Positions 1 to 11,985 of a stretch of DNA of 64,000 bases are shown piece after piece. Location: positions 53,893,001 to 53,957,000 of the forward strand of contig NC_134120.1 in the NCBI RefSeq assembly GCF_040939455.1, given 5' to 3'. The notes beneath the pieces were generated by a model, which saw only the letters and a list, made by a program, of their open reading frames with translations, was not told the origin of the DNA and did no database searches. The translations under genes were made by a program, and so were the position numbers. Every line of letters starts with the position of its first letter. Within the stretch, counting starts at the first letter, position 1. The stretch is from Microcebus murinus (taxonomy: Eukaryota; Chordata; Mammalia; Primates; Cheirogaleidae).

Positions 1-1346
1 ATGGGGCCTTGGGAAAGACACATAAGAGGTGTAAAGGCTGGAGGCTGTGCTGGGTCCACTTAAGATACAGCTAACCCTTAGGGCACGAAGGGACGGGGTC
101 TCACAAATGCCACAAGCTGATTCTTCATTAGAAATAGGATTTAGAAAAATCAAAAATATTTAGTCCTTTTTAGAAGGAAAAAAGAGAATATTTTGACTAA
201 TCAAAGCAATCAGTGATAGTAATATTATTTAAAGTATTGTTAAAGTGAATACTAGAACACTAGAAATTAAAATGACCCTCTGATAATTTATTGGAAATCA
301 TTAATTTTATGAATATTTTAAAATCCCAATCTTCACAAGTAGTGAAAACATGTAGCACTGTTAGTCCCTCTTGTTTGGAAGAACTCTCTGGATCTTTCTG
401 GTGTTGCTTCTCTCTACCTCACTGCACTCCTTTGCCCTGAGCCTGCGCCAGCCACTTCTGTATGGCAATTGTGTGTTGGGTGCATCTGCAGTGCCCGCTG
501 AGTGGATGGTGGATGGCATGTCTCTTTCCTGGAAGGCAGGTATGAAATGCTTCTCTCGGCTTCGGAGGCAATACCAGCAGTATGCTGAGGGGACGGCCGT
601 GGCTCATTCTTGGCTAGGGCCAGGGAAGTCCCTAGTTTCTAATCATACTCCTATGCTGCTTTTCGTTCTTGTGATCCTCAAAGGAACCCATGCTTGTTTC
701 TGAAAAAGATACATGTCTGAGATTGGACCTACAGATTCCGTGAAAGCTCTTGAGTGTCTATTTGCAGGGGAGGCCACACATTGCATGTTCCGTGAAAGTG
801 AGGGCAGGGCCGTGTTGGGCACTGGCCCCGTATTGACTCTCTGCCCAGAAGCCATTCATAGGGGAGGGGTAGACGTAAGAGTCGATCTCATTTTCCATTG
901 ACAGTTGAGGAAGTTACAGGCTGTTTCTCCCTGCTCGGTCTCTCTGGATCATCTATATTAACAGTGGAGTGATTTAGAAATAGTTTCGATTATCAACCCA
1001 GAGTACCAAAAGGTTGCAAGTGGCCCACATTGAACAACATGTTGCTTTATGAATTACAAAGCTGCTATACCATTTGCTCTCAGGAACTACCAGATCTTCT
1101 TAGTCATGATGATCGATTCCAGGTAGTTTAAGGGATGAATTTTTAGAAGTGTTCCAAGCTAAGGCTGTTAGTTTTTGTAAGAGGAGATCTTGGAAATTTT
1201 GACAAAACTGATTTGACTAGAGATGCCTCACTTTCCCTTTTTGTAAGTGTTAAAAATCACATGTATATGTGACAAAAGATTGCAAGTTCTAAGAGGCTGA
1301 TAAAGTCATGTATGGGGCAAAAGTGACAGCTAACCCAGTATGACTG
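1..1346. other. Intron sequence, nothing recognised
   Basis: Distal part of the intron upstream of the 274-bp exon. Open frames at 371-703 and 713-901 overlap each other's complements, have no splice or homology support, and show no codon pattern. I see no named repeat. Confidence 0.5.
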
Positions 1347-1812
1347 CAGTCCCCAATCCCCAGGGTGTGGACCAGTACCCATCTGTGGCGTGTTAGGACC
1401 AGGCTGCACAGCAGGAGGTGAGGGGGGGAAGTGAAGCTTCATCTGTATTCACAGCCGCTCCCCATCGCTCGCATCACCGCCTGAGCTCCACCTCCTGTCA
1501 GATCAGCAGCAGCATTCGATTCTCACAGGAGCGCAGACCCTACCGTCAACGCCACGTGGGAGGGATCTAGGTTGAGGCTCCTCGTGAGAATCTAATGCCT
1601 GATGGTCTGCAGTGGAGCTGAGGTGGTGATGCCGGCGCTGGGCAGCGGCTGCAAATACAGATTATCATTAGCAGAGAGGTCTGACTGCACAGTAAATGTA
1701 ATGCGCTTGAGTCATCCTGAAACCCTCACCCGCACCTCCACCGTTTGTGGAAAAATTATCTTCTATGAAATGAGTCCCTAGTCCCTAGTGCCAAAAAGGT
1801 TGGGGACCCCTG
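1347..1812. mobile_element. MER1-type nonautonomous hAT (Charlie) DNA transposon
   Basis: The ends are imperfect inverted repeats: CAGTCCCCAATCCCC at 1347-1361 and GGTTGGGGACCCCTG at 1798-1812. Internal blocks match the MER1 consensus as I recall it, including GGCTGCACAGCAGGAGGTGA, CCTGAGCTCCACCTCCTGTC, GAGGGATCTAGGTTG and GAGAATCTAATGCCTGATG, and the 3' segment GCCAAAAAGGTTGGGG. It is non-coding and long inactive. I could not find a clean 8-bp target duplication; the flanks TATGACTG and CCATGCTT are too different to claim one. Confidence 0.85.
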
Positions 1813-3998
1813 CCATGCTTAGTGCCCTGGAGCAACTCAGAGGATCCGAGTGCTTCCTCGGGTTACAGTGCTCCCCGCACCTATTGGGGGGGGCATTACA
1901 GATGCGTGATGAACTCTGTTTTATATCATTCTCTTCAGCAGAACGCTATATCGACCAACACTTTAATAAATATACGTAATGTAACTGTTTATCATGAGAA
2001 TGCTGAAGTATACAAAAATGCTAATATGTCTTCTGTTTTATCAAAAACTGTTTTGTTAAGTGACTTTGCTATTATATTATGCTTGTGACACTTACCAGTA
2101 TTTGGTTTTCAGCTACTTAAATTAATATTCAATTGTTCAACATGTTAGTAGAAATATTAGGAAGTGGTGCTAGTTTTTTCCCCTCATATCCTCATGGCCC
2201 TTTTAACATGTACATATGTCCCAGTTCTTTCATGTCTCTACTCGTTTTACTGCTAAGTGTTTTCCTGTATTGTGTCAGTGTACTTTCTGCTCAATGAGAA
2301 ATGATCAGAGCCCTTTCCAGATATTAGTACCTAGTTAAAATCCTTGCCCTTCATAACATTGAAGCATTATAGGAAATTTTAGAATCAACATTTAGCTGTT
2401 ATTCTGTCATTCTTCATGTCTTAACCAGACACCTACTGAACACTTATCTTCAAGTCATCATACAAGGGTTATGATAAATGCTGTTTAGAAAAGTCCAGAG
2501 TACTCCAAGAGTATAAGACAGAAGGATGCAGTCTCAACCCACGAATCAGAGTGTCCTCCCGGGAATGTGACGTCTAAACTGAAACCTCAAGGGGAATTAG
2601 GAAGTGGCCAGTGAGGGGACTGCAGTGTGGGTGTAGGTTCACCAAGTAGAAAAGCAATGAATAGAAAAGCCTAAGATAAAAGAAGTTAAAGGGATGTAAA
2701 CAGTGATCATCTGAGTCAGTAAAATTAAAAACTCACGCATGAGGTTTGACTGTCACTCATGCATGAGGTTTGGAGTGCTAGATTGATGTGCAGTCAAGTG
2801 TGGCATAATGAGGGCAGACCATGTAATGACAGTGGGCCCGTAGGGTTATGATAGCGTGTTCTTACTGCGCCTCTCCCTGTGCTTAGATACACAGATCCTT
2901 ACCATTGTGGTCCAGTTGCCTGCAGTATTCAGGACAGTAACGTGCTGCACATATGTGCAGTCAAGGAGCAGTGGGCCGTGCATGTAGCCTACGTGTGTAG
3001 TAGGCCACACGATCTAGATTTGTGTCAGTGCATTCTGTTTGCACAGTGACGAAATCACCTAAGGACACATTTCTCAAAACTTATCTCTGTCGTTAAGTGA
3101 CTCACGGCTGTATTTAATGCTAAGAGTGAGTATTTTCCTGGCTAAACATCACGTAAAATGTATATAAATGTAATAGGGAATGCAAAATGATCACAAAATG
3201 ATTTTTTATAATTTGATTTTTGAATATCATTCAATACCTCAAGCCTAATTAAGTGTTCAGTAAGTGTTTATTAAATCAAACCTCATCGTTTTCTTGCCAA
3301 CAGAAGTAATTATCACCTGAAACTTTTGTAGCTAAGAAGGCCCAAGATCTCCATTTAACTAGTTAGACTTATCAGGAACAAGCAGAGTTTTAAGTTCTAT
3401 TTTCACCCCTAAATAAAAGTTAAATACTGTGACCCTTCCACAGCATGCAGAAACATAAAAGAACTCCCGCCTGTCCCTTTGAATCAGTCAGGTATTTTTC
3501 TTTCAATGAGAAGGGAAATTGAGACAAATTACTTCAAATAAGCCATTGCTACAAATTCACCCCCCACCAGAAGGTCACTCTAACTTGCTTGCCTGTACTG
3601 ACTCCTTCGAAAACTAGTCTTGCTTCTGCCCTCTCGGGGTCAGGAGGGACACCCGCCTGGCTTTTCTTTCTTCACCTTCCATCCACGGTTGCACGTTGTC
3701 CTTCTCAGATCTCCAGTTGCACCCCAAGCTGCAGCTGCAGGGCTGTCTTCTCCTCTCAGTAACCCCCAGGGTCTCACCAGCACCCTCAGCTTAAATCCAG
3801 ACTTCCTCTCCCTCGGAGGCCTCCAGCTCCTGGTCACTTCCTGGGGCAGCCTCCCTTCCAGCTTGAGCCCAGGTAAATACACGCTCCGTTCTGAGAATGT
3901 CCGGGTGCCTCTGTGCCATTTTGTTGGTTTATTTTGCATTTGAGGCATACTTCGTGGAATCTTTTTTCTTCCTTCCTCTGTCCTGCCTCTTGCCCCCA

Positions 3999-4000
<2 letters not shown>
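1813..4000. other. Intron sequence, no named repeat except a short tandem duplication
   Basis: AT-rich intron. 2731-2748 and 2755-2772 are two copies of ACTCA(C/T)GCATGAGGTTTG in a 24-bp tandem unit. An 8-G run sits near 1885. 2500-2680 has a purine-rich look that may be a worn old repeat, not assignable. Open frame 3620-3943 has an equally long frame on the opposite strand and no support as a gene. Confidence 0.45.

Positions 4001-4052
<52 letters not shown>
4001..4052. repeat. (AC)n microsatellite
   Basis: ACACATACAC followed by an uninterrupted (AC)n run to 4052. The poly Cys-Val and His-Thr open frames over it on both strands are repeat artefacts. Confidence 0.97.
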
Positions 4053-4054
<2 letters not shown>

Positions 4055-4534
4055 CCTTATTTCCACGCCCCTCCGAGGTGTGGCCCTAATGTCTGCTTCC
4101 TTGCAGAGCCTTCCCTGGGCTCGCTGCCCTTCTGGGTCGTGGGCTCTACCAGCCAAGCTCAGCCTGGACTCACCTAGTATTTCCTGTTTTGTTTTCTGTT
4201 TTTAAATAAATGATTGAATGATAGAAGGCTCCTTACTGGTGCAAGAATCGTACTGGTTTTGCATATTAGATCAGTCACTTGGACAGGAACATGGAGGAAA
4301 CAAATGGGCCCATGTGGCTTCCAGATTGGGGTTTTCTGGGTGGATGCTTCGGCACTCTGCCTCCCACCAAACACAGGGACTTCTGGCTGGGAGGAGGCTG
4401 GTGGGCGCTCAGCAGTGCTATCTCTGAGTTGTCTCCACATGACTGGAGTTTCACTTAGAGTAAGTGACATCTAATCTCTCTGTGGTAAACAATCCATACA
4501 ACTTAATCTTTTGGAAGGTTGGCTCACAAATTAA

Positions 4535-4745
4535 AAGAACACTTGGCACAGACTTGGAAGACTTGGGCTTGCATTTAGGCTGTGTCATTTACTCTAATTG
4601 TGTTACCTTGGGTCACCCCGTCAACTCTCTGAGTCTGTTTCTTCTTTTGTAAAATTGACAGCACATGTGTTCCCTGCCTGTGTCACAGCACGGGTTATGA
4701 GGATGGATGCAGGTGAAAATTCTTTGCAAACTGAAGTACTAAAAG
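4535..4745 (-). mobile_element. MIR-family SINE fragment
   Basis: Shows the usual MIR blocks in antisense order: TTGCATTTAGGCTGTGTC, TGTGTTACCTTGGGTCA, CTCTGAGTCTGTTTCTTC, TTTTGTAAAATTG, GGTTATGAGGAT and TTTGCAAACTGAA. Diverged, as expected for this old family. Confidence 0.75.
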
Positions 4746-4929
4746 AGAGTAAAACTTAAAATATCATGATTTGCTTAAAAAAGACATGTTGACTAGATTG
4801 CTTTTTAACCTTTATTCCCATTATTCTCTGCTTTTTGTAATATGCTTAAAATTTCTAATCATTACTACTCTTTAACTTTTATGGCAATATACCTCACAGA
4901 ATTAATGACAGGTAAGCAAAGCAGTCAGG

Positions 4930-6882
4930 GAAGCATCTAACACAGGTGCTATATGATAGCATTTTATCCGTAGTAGAATTTTTTTCAAAGTTGGAGTCAA
5001 ATCCTCTTAAACCTTGCTGCTGTAATCTTTTAAGTCCTTTTTTGTCATTTCAACAACATCTTCACCTGGAGTAGATGCCATCTCAAGATACCACTTTCTT
5101 TGGTCATAAGAAGCAACTCCTCATCCATTCAAGTTTTATCATGAAATTGCAACAATTGATCCACATCTTCAGGCTCCACTCCTAATTCTAGCTCTCTTGC
5201 TATTTCTACCCACATCAACAGTGACTTTGTACATTGAAGTCTTGAACCCCTCAAAGTCATCCATGAGGGTTAGAATCAACTCCTTCAAAACTTCTGTTAA
5301 TGTTGCTATTTGGACCTTTCCCCGTGAATCATGAATACTTTTAATGGCATCTAGAATGTTGAATTTCTCTAAGGTTTTCAATTGACTTGGTCCAGATCCA
5401 TCAGAGGAATTACTATCTAATTGGTTTCTATGGCCTTATGAAGTATATTTATTAAATAATAAGACTTGAAAGTTGAAATTACTACAGAATGGATGTTGCA
5501 TTGGCAGGCATGAAAACAACATTAATATCCTTGTACATCTCCATCAGAGCTCTTGGATGATGAGGTGAATTGTCAACAAGCAGTAATATTTTGAGAGGAT
5601 TCTTTTTTTCTGAACAACAGGTCTCAACAGTGGGCTCAAAATATTCAGAAAACTGTACTGTAAACAGATGTGCTATCATTCATGTTTTGTTGTTCCATTT
5701 ATAAAAAAACAGGCAGAGTTGATTTAGCATCATTAAGGGCCCTAGGGTTTTTTGGAATTGTAAATGACCATTGGCTTTCACTTAAAGTCACCAGCTGCAT
5801 TAGTCCCTAATGAGAGCGTCAACCTGTCCTTTGAAGCTTTGAAGCCAGGCATTTACTTCTCCTCTCTAACTGTGAAAGTCTTAGATGGCATCTTCTTCCA
5901 ATAGAAGGCTATTCTGTCTACACTGAAAATCTGTTATTTAGTGTAGCCCCCTTTATCAATGGTCTTCTGGATAATTTGCTGCAGCTTCTCCATCAGTACC
6001 TGCTGCTTCACCTTGACCTTTTATGTTCTGGAGAGGGCATCTTTCCTTAAACTTCATGAGCCCACCTCTGCTACCTTCAAACTTTCCTTCTGCAGCTTCC
6101 TCACCTCCCTCAGCCTTCATAGAACTGAAGAGAGTTAGCATCTTGCTCTAGATTAGGTTTTGGCTAGGGGAGTGTTATGAGTGGCTTACTTTTCTATCCA
6201 AACCACAGAAATTTTCTCCGTATCAGCAATAAAGCTGTTTTGCTTTCCTATCATTCATGTGTTCACTGCAGTACCACTTATAATTTCTTTCAAGAACTTT
6301 TACTTTACATTCATAACTTGCCTTGTTTGGTACAAGAATCCTAGTTTTCAGCCTGTCTTGCCTTATAACATGGCTTCCTCACTAAGCTTAATCATTTCTA
6401 GCTTTTGAATAAAATTGAGGAATGTATGACTTTTCCTTTCTCTTGAACACTGAGAGACCATTCTAGGGTTATTAACTGGCCTAATTTCGATACAGTTGTG
6501 TCACAAGGAACAGGGAGGCCAGAGGAGAGGAAGAGAGAAAGGGGAATGGCTGGCTGGTCCGTGGAGCTGTCAGAACACACACAACACTTTTGAATTAAGT
6601 TTGCCTTCTTATATGGGCATGGTTCATGGCACCCCAAAACAGTGACAGCATTCACATCAAAGATTACTGATCGTGTTAAGATCACCAGAGTGGATATTGT
6701 AATAATGAAAATATTATGAGAATTACCAGAAGGTGACACAGAGAGTGAGTGCGTGCTGTTGGAAAAATTGCAGCACTGATAGACTTGCTGGACTTTGGGT
6801 TGCCAAAAACCTTCAATTACTAAAAAACTGCAATATCTGTGAAGCAAAATAAAGTGAAGTGCAATAAAACTAGTGATGCCTG
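4930..6882 (-). mobile_element. Tigger1 (pogo/Tc1-mariner) transposon, truncated, with decayed transposase
   Basis: The 6842-6882 end, AGTGAAGTGCAATAAAAC then TAGTGATGCCTG, matches the Tigger1 terminal repeat and is followed by the expected TA at 6883-6884. Reading the minus strand gives broken pieces of a pogo-family transposase: 5956-6141 (middle), 5482-5679 (catalytic block with [11 protein letters not shown], the second catalytic Asp) and 5169-5381 (C-terminal acidic region). The frames are interrupted by stops and shifts, so no full protein is made. The other terminal repeat and roughly the first 450-500 bases on the low-coordinate side are missing. The family was active in early primate and eutherian ancestors. 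It lies antisense to PTPRM. The left boundary is approximate. Confidence 0.93.
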
Positions 6883-8894
6883 TATTAAGAAAATATATTA
6901 CACCTTTGTTTCTAGATTATAATCGTGGAATTTGGGGGCTTTACCCCTATTGTTCAATTCTTAGAAGCAGTGTTCTTGTTTTCTTTGTTATTTCTTCATT
7001 ATTATACTTACACTAAAAGGTTTTTTGGGGGGATCATGTCAAGTTCCATTACAACCTGCTAAATTTTAGCTACATAATTTTGAGAACTTGAGTAACTTAG
7101 GTTAAAGAAAATTGTTTTGGAGTATTGGACCATTTTAATCAAATTAATCAGTCCTTTTTTGTTGATTATATATGTTCTTTTTCCTTTTACAATTTTAATA
7201 CTCTCTAGAGAATCAAGAAAGAATGGTTTTTTTTTGAGACACTTATAAGTAGTTTTTTAATTATTCCTTTTTATTTATTGAAGAAACATAAACTGTAGGA
7301 GCATCTTAAACCTTTTGGGCTAGATGCTCTTTTATCACAGTTCTTGACCTTTTGGAAAGGTTCTGTCCATTGCTAAAATTGTTTAATGAAAGGAACTCTG
7401 ACATTCAACCTAATAATTTCCATTAGGGTACACATAATCACAAAGATCCAAATGTTATTCAATGGTAAAGCTTCAGCTTTTATATTTCTATTTTTATATA
7501 GCTTGTTTTTATTATTACTGACTATTGCTGAATTGCTACAGTATATGTTATAGAAGGTGCTAAATCCCTTACTGCCACCACCCTCACCTGCTTTTAGGTG
7601 AGTTTCATTGTATTAAAAAATAATACCCTGAGTCCCTTTACTGCCAGGAAACAAAGATCATTTTTATTAATGTCACTTCTAGGATGACAATGTCAGTCAT
7701 CTCTTTGAAAATTCATTTTGGAAACTAAGTTTGTTCTTCAAGAACCTTTCAAAAGAAGTTTTAAAATGGCAGGGGAATATAATAATAATAGAGTAGATGT
7801 AGTCGAGCATTTATACAATGAAACTTAATTTAACTTTCTCTCACACTCCATCTCAAACTTGCTTGTGTGCATGAAAATATTCTGCATAGCTTTCCCTCCC
7901 CTTCCTTTTAAATTTTCTTTTCTTCAGCACAACCTCCTCTGAAGGATTCTGTGGGTTAGGTCACACTCAAGTCCTGTTACCAGGGGCACCAGGAGGCTCC
8001 GGCCCCCCAAGGGGCGGCAGGCCCAGGCCTCCGTGGGGGAGGCGGGGCAGGGTCTGCCTGTAGACGGGGAGCTCAGGAATAGCTCTCCATACCAAATGCC
8101 ACCCCAACCCCAAAACACTTATATAATGTTTTGATTTAACCTTAATGATCAAAATGGATAGCAAATGAAATACTAAAATTGAGAAACTATGGCTTTTGTA
8201 ATCTGAAGAGTGATTATAGACTTAGAAAGAGTAGTTGCAATTATGCATGGCAGTGACTAGAAGAGAGGTAGAGGAACCAAGACCAGACCCAGCCTGTCTG
8301 CAGCTCCTTTCCCACCCAAGTGCCGCCTCCTGGTTCCCCACCTTGGGTGGTGTGGGTGGCTGTAGGAGTCCAGACCACCAACCCTGCTACTCACCTCATG
8401 CCTACTCTGTAGTTCTGCCTGGAGCCAGGCAGTATGGGAATTGAGTAAGGAAAACGCTGCCACTGTTGGGTGGCTCTTGGAGCAACTCTGGGACTCTCAG
8501 GGCAGGTGTCTGTGGTAGGGCCCGGCTCCTTACCTTCCACACCTGTGCTACTGATGAAGGGTTCTCGCAGGTGGCTGGAGTGAATGGAGATGACACCGGG
8601 AATCTAAAGACATTGGCTTTTCTGTTTGTTTGTTGCTGTTACATTATTTTTAATTTGATGAGAATGTTGGTGACTGTACTTGTTACCAGAACAGTCATCA
8701 GGTATTATCAGCAGGTGAGAATGTTTGGGCACTAGGTTCGGGCCAGATGTCTTCAGTGTAGTTGATGCTACAAGAGGTTTGGTGTAGAGATTGACACTCC
8801 TCTGGGTCCTATAACTTGGTACTTTCTACAAACCCTTATCAGATCCTTGTCACAGTGGTTCTTTGTTGACGTGACCTATTTCCAACACCCTTAG
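6883..8894. other. Intron sequence, nothing recognised
   Basis: AT-rich intron with one local GC-rich patch at about 7975-8105 (CCGGCCCCCC, GGGGCGGC). The opposed frames over this patch are not supported as genes. No named repeat seen. Confidence 0.4.
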
Positions 8895-9005
8895 GCTGGG
8901 CTTTCCAAGGACAGGGATAGTCTGTGCCTAATTCCTCTTTTTATTCTTCCCTGACCTGGCACAAGGCTTCGTACATGATAAATATCATGGAAAGAAGGGA
9001 TGGGA
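8895..9005 (+). mobile_element. L2 LINE 3'-end fragment (tentative)
   Basis: CAAGGACAGGGATAGTCTGT, then CCTGACCTGGCACAAGGCTT and ATGATAAATATCATGG follow the order of the L2 3' end (fixed phrase with TGCCTGGCACATAG and CAATAAATATT). Weak match. Confidence 0.45.
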
Positions 9006-9079
9006 GAAGCATGAATGAAATAATTTTCTTCTCATTTGTTGATGTCATAAACTTCCTCATCTTATACTGGGAGTCAGGA

Positions 9080-9190
9080 AATTTTAAAGCTTAGAAGGAC
9101 CTTAGTGGGCAGTCAGTGATTTAGGAGCAAAGCTGGAGCCAGTAATCTACAGAGAGCACCTCCCACGTCAAGGCTTTCTCCACAGCACCC
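9080..9190 (+). mobile_element. MIR-like SINE fragment (tentative)
   Basis: TTAAAGCTTAGAAGGACCTT followed by AGCAAAGCTGGAGCCAGTA and GCTTTCTCCACAGCACC resembles the MIR/MIR3 body with an internal deletion. Confidence 0.4.
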
Positions 9191-11919
9191 CCTTTGGGTG
9201 CCCCTGCCTCCCTTGGATATTCACATTTCTATTCCCCTGCTCCCCAGCACTAAAACTTCTGGAAACTGAAAACTTCTGAAATGGATATAATACATATGCA
9301 CAAGAATGAAGATATTTGGTATGGCTTTGACAGTATTCTATTAATATTTCTATTTTTATTTCAGTCACTATTTAAGAGAACATAATTTCATAATAGTAAC
9401 TGACCTTGAATTATAATTTTTGTAGTCACGTGTTTGTTTTGAAGTTATAAAGATTAAATTATGATAAACTTAGATAAAATAGGAAATGCAAAGGAAAATA
9501 TCTTCCCTCATTAGAAGGAGGAGAAATCACTCTTAAAGATGTTCCATCTAGGACTAATTTACTCAAAATGTGGTGCCTGTTGTGAAGATTAATGACAGGT
9601 GGCCTTTTACAGAGCTGCTCAGCCTGAGTCTAATGTTCTAGTTCTTTTTATTATCCCAAACCTCCATAACTAAAGAATTTTTTTCACCCTGCCCTTTGTT
9701 CACAATATGGGACTGTAATTGAGTTCGTATTTCTCACCCAACCTTTCAGCTGTAATTAATATTTTATTATATCAGATTTTATCACTAACTAGCAGAGCAG
9801 CGGGGTAGCGAACTGTGTGCCCGCGCATGCTCACAGACACGCATGCGCAGAGCAGTAGGAACTTGTGCCAGGCAAGCTCCTTGTAATGAGTTATGGCTGA
9901 GAGAACATAAAAAATGCTTGTGTGCCCCGCAAATATTCCACAGCAATTTATGGCCAGTCTTACCTAGATCAGAGCAGGACAAAGAGAAATTAAGGTTGCT
10001 AACATAGAATATTCAGCCTACAGGTCTGTTTATGCTGTGCAGTGTGTTGTCTGTGTAGTTACCAGTTAGCATTTATAATTTAATAAACAGGACTGTTAGA
10101 TCAGTTACTCTCAGTGTTATACACAGGACCCTAAGGAGTCCTAGCCATGATGTCAAATGTTGGATTCTGACCTTTTTGTTTCCCTTGATTTTAAACTAGC
10201 GACATACTTTTAAAAACTTAGTTCAATTTTACCAGGTTGTTTGGAATATAAGGGTGTCTATTTCAGTAAATGCTGATTGATTGAGGAAAAGAGTATGCCT
10301 GAATGAAGAACAGGAAAAAAATGAATATAGTTCATTTATTTTGCATGTAATTAGTATTTTTGTTTTCTCTCATCTTCCAAAAAATTAGTCTCCAGAAAGA
10401 TATCAATACTAATCTCTATTCTTTTTTATACATCTACAATGGATGATTTGTACCAAAAATTGCAAATCAATCCAGAAGTCATTATTAGATATTACAAAAT
10501 GATGAACAGTATTCTAAGTCCTTGATCAGAAGTACCTATTTTCAAAGATTAACAAAAGCAACAATGAAGAAGTCATAACTTTTCTCCCTCTCTGTCTATC
10601 CTCCTTGCCTCCCCATCTTCTGTTATCCAGTGGGTTAACCCTCTAATATTGTATGCTGATAAGAAATAGAATAAATGAATAAGAAAAATAGAGTTACAGC
10701 TAAAGATTTAATCTTGAAATGAATTAGGACAAAAAATTTTAGCTCAATTTCAAATCTATATCAGTCCTCCTCTCTAAGACCTCAAAGTTAGAACAAAAAT
10801 AAAAACATTTTATCACTTTTGAACTTTCAAGTTTAAAAAGTACATGAAGGATGTTCAGATGTTCCTTTCCAGGTTATGCTTCATGTCCTGTTCCGTATGA
10901 ATGCAGACTTCTTATTCTCCTTGTAAAGGCCTTAGAGTTTTGTTGTAGAAACGCCTAGCATAAATTAAACTTTAAATTAAATTTCATTCCATAGGAAAGT
11001 TCTGATATAGTGATGTCACATTTCTGGCAGGTTCATCTTCAGTATGAATTATGCTTTAATATTGTAAATGCCATAGGAAGATTTTATGTTACTTTAAATT
11101 CCAGAAGAGTGGTAGGACAGTGCTAGAAACAGTGTAACTCCCATAAACAAAGAGAGCACGAATAATCCATTAAAAACATAATAGAATTGCAATTCAGATC
11201 ATTAAACCAGAAACTTCTGATCAGTTTTCCATCCTTACAAATTTGCTTTTTTTAAAAATCTTTCGAGAAAAACCATTCACACAGTGATATTTTTGAAGCT
11301 AGCTTTGAGATTATGATTGTGGATAGAAAGAATTCAGGAAGTTCATTAGTGAAATTATGTTACTTGTACAGATGAAAAACACATCAGCTATAAAGTTCTG
11401 TCAAGGTACCATTGACCTGGATGCTAATAATGTGTTAATTTCCATCAGGAGACAGCAAATTGTGGCGACTGGGCAGCAGGTAGGATTTAGCTATTTTTCA
11501 TTAGCACTTGGACTTTGATAAAGGGGACTAGAAAAGAGCTGCTTGACCTTTCAGTGCTTAAATTATTAAAGAGCAAATAGATTTGAGGTCTGGATGCTTG
11601 CAAATCTAATTTGTCTTGTGGAGCAAGGATGAAAAGACATTTTGGGTTTGAAATTGCTCTAGTCAACTTAGTTCTTCCTTTAATATATCTAGAGATAAAT
11701 AGATGGTAGCCATTTAAAAAGCAGTATGTCTGGAGTAGAGTGTATAATATAACCAACACCAGCTGGCTATATCAGAGGCCCATCAAGTGATCATTGAATT
11801 CTCAAATTTTCACCTAGTCCTCCTAAAATTGCTCCTCCTAATTGGAAAAAATTATTTTTTAATCCATATTCACATAGATGGTATTTACATTACAATACAA
11901 ACTTTTGTTTCTTGAGGTA
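9191..11919. other. Intron sequence, repeat-poor
   Basis: AT-rich, with no repeat I can name in about 2.7 kb. The only standout is the CpG-containing motif pair at 9822-9849, listed separately. Frames at 9785-9982 and 11487-11759 are unsupported. Confidence 0.45.
9822..9849. promoter_or_regulatory. Two NRF1-like motifs (candidate only)
   Basis: CGCGCATGC at 9822-9830 and ACGCATGCGCA at 9839-9849 lie 8 bases apart in otherwise AT-rich, CpG-poor intron. The second matches the palindromic NRF1 consensus YGCGCATGCGCR closely. Motif match only; no evidence of use. Confidence 0.3.
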
Positions 11920-11985
11920 AAATAGGGCAGTGTCTGGTACCTACTAGAAACTCAAAACAGTATTTACTGAATTAATAACCCAGTG
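11920..11985 (+). mobile_element. L2 LINE 3'-terminal fragment
   Basis: GCAGTGTCTGGTACCTACTA, GAAACTCAAAACAGTATTTA and CTGAATTAATAA follow the L2 tail (GTGCCTGGCACATAGTAGG, CTCAATAAATATTTG, TTGAATGAATGA). Confidence 0.55.

Noticed and set aside
371..703. 110-codon frame starting MFGRTLWIFLVLLL that looks like a signal peptide
   Set aside because: No splice sites in phase, an overlapping opposite-strand frame, and hydrophobic residues that follow from T-rich intron sequence.
3640..4156. Open frames with long Cys-Val or His-Thr runs
   Set aside because: They are translations of the (AC)n microsatellite at 4001-4052 on either strand.
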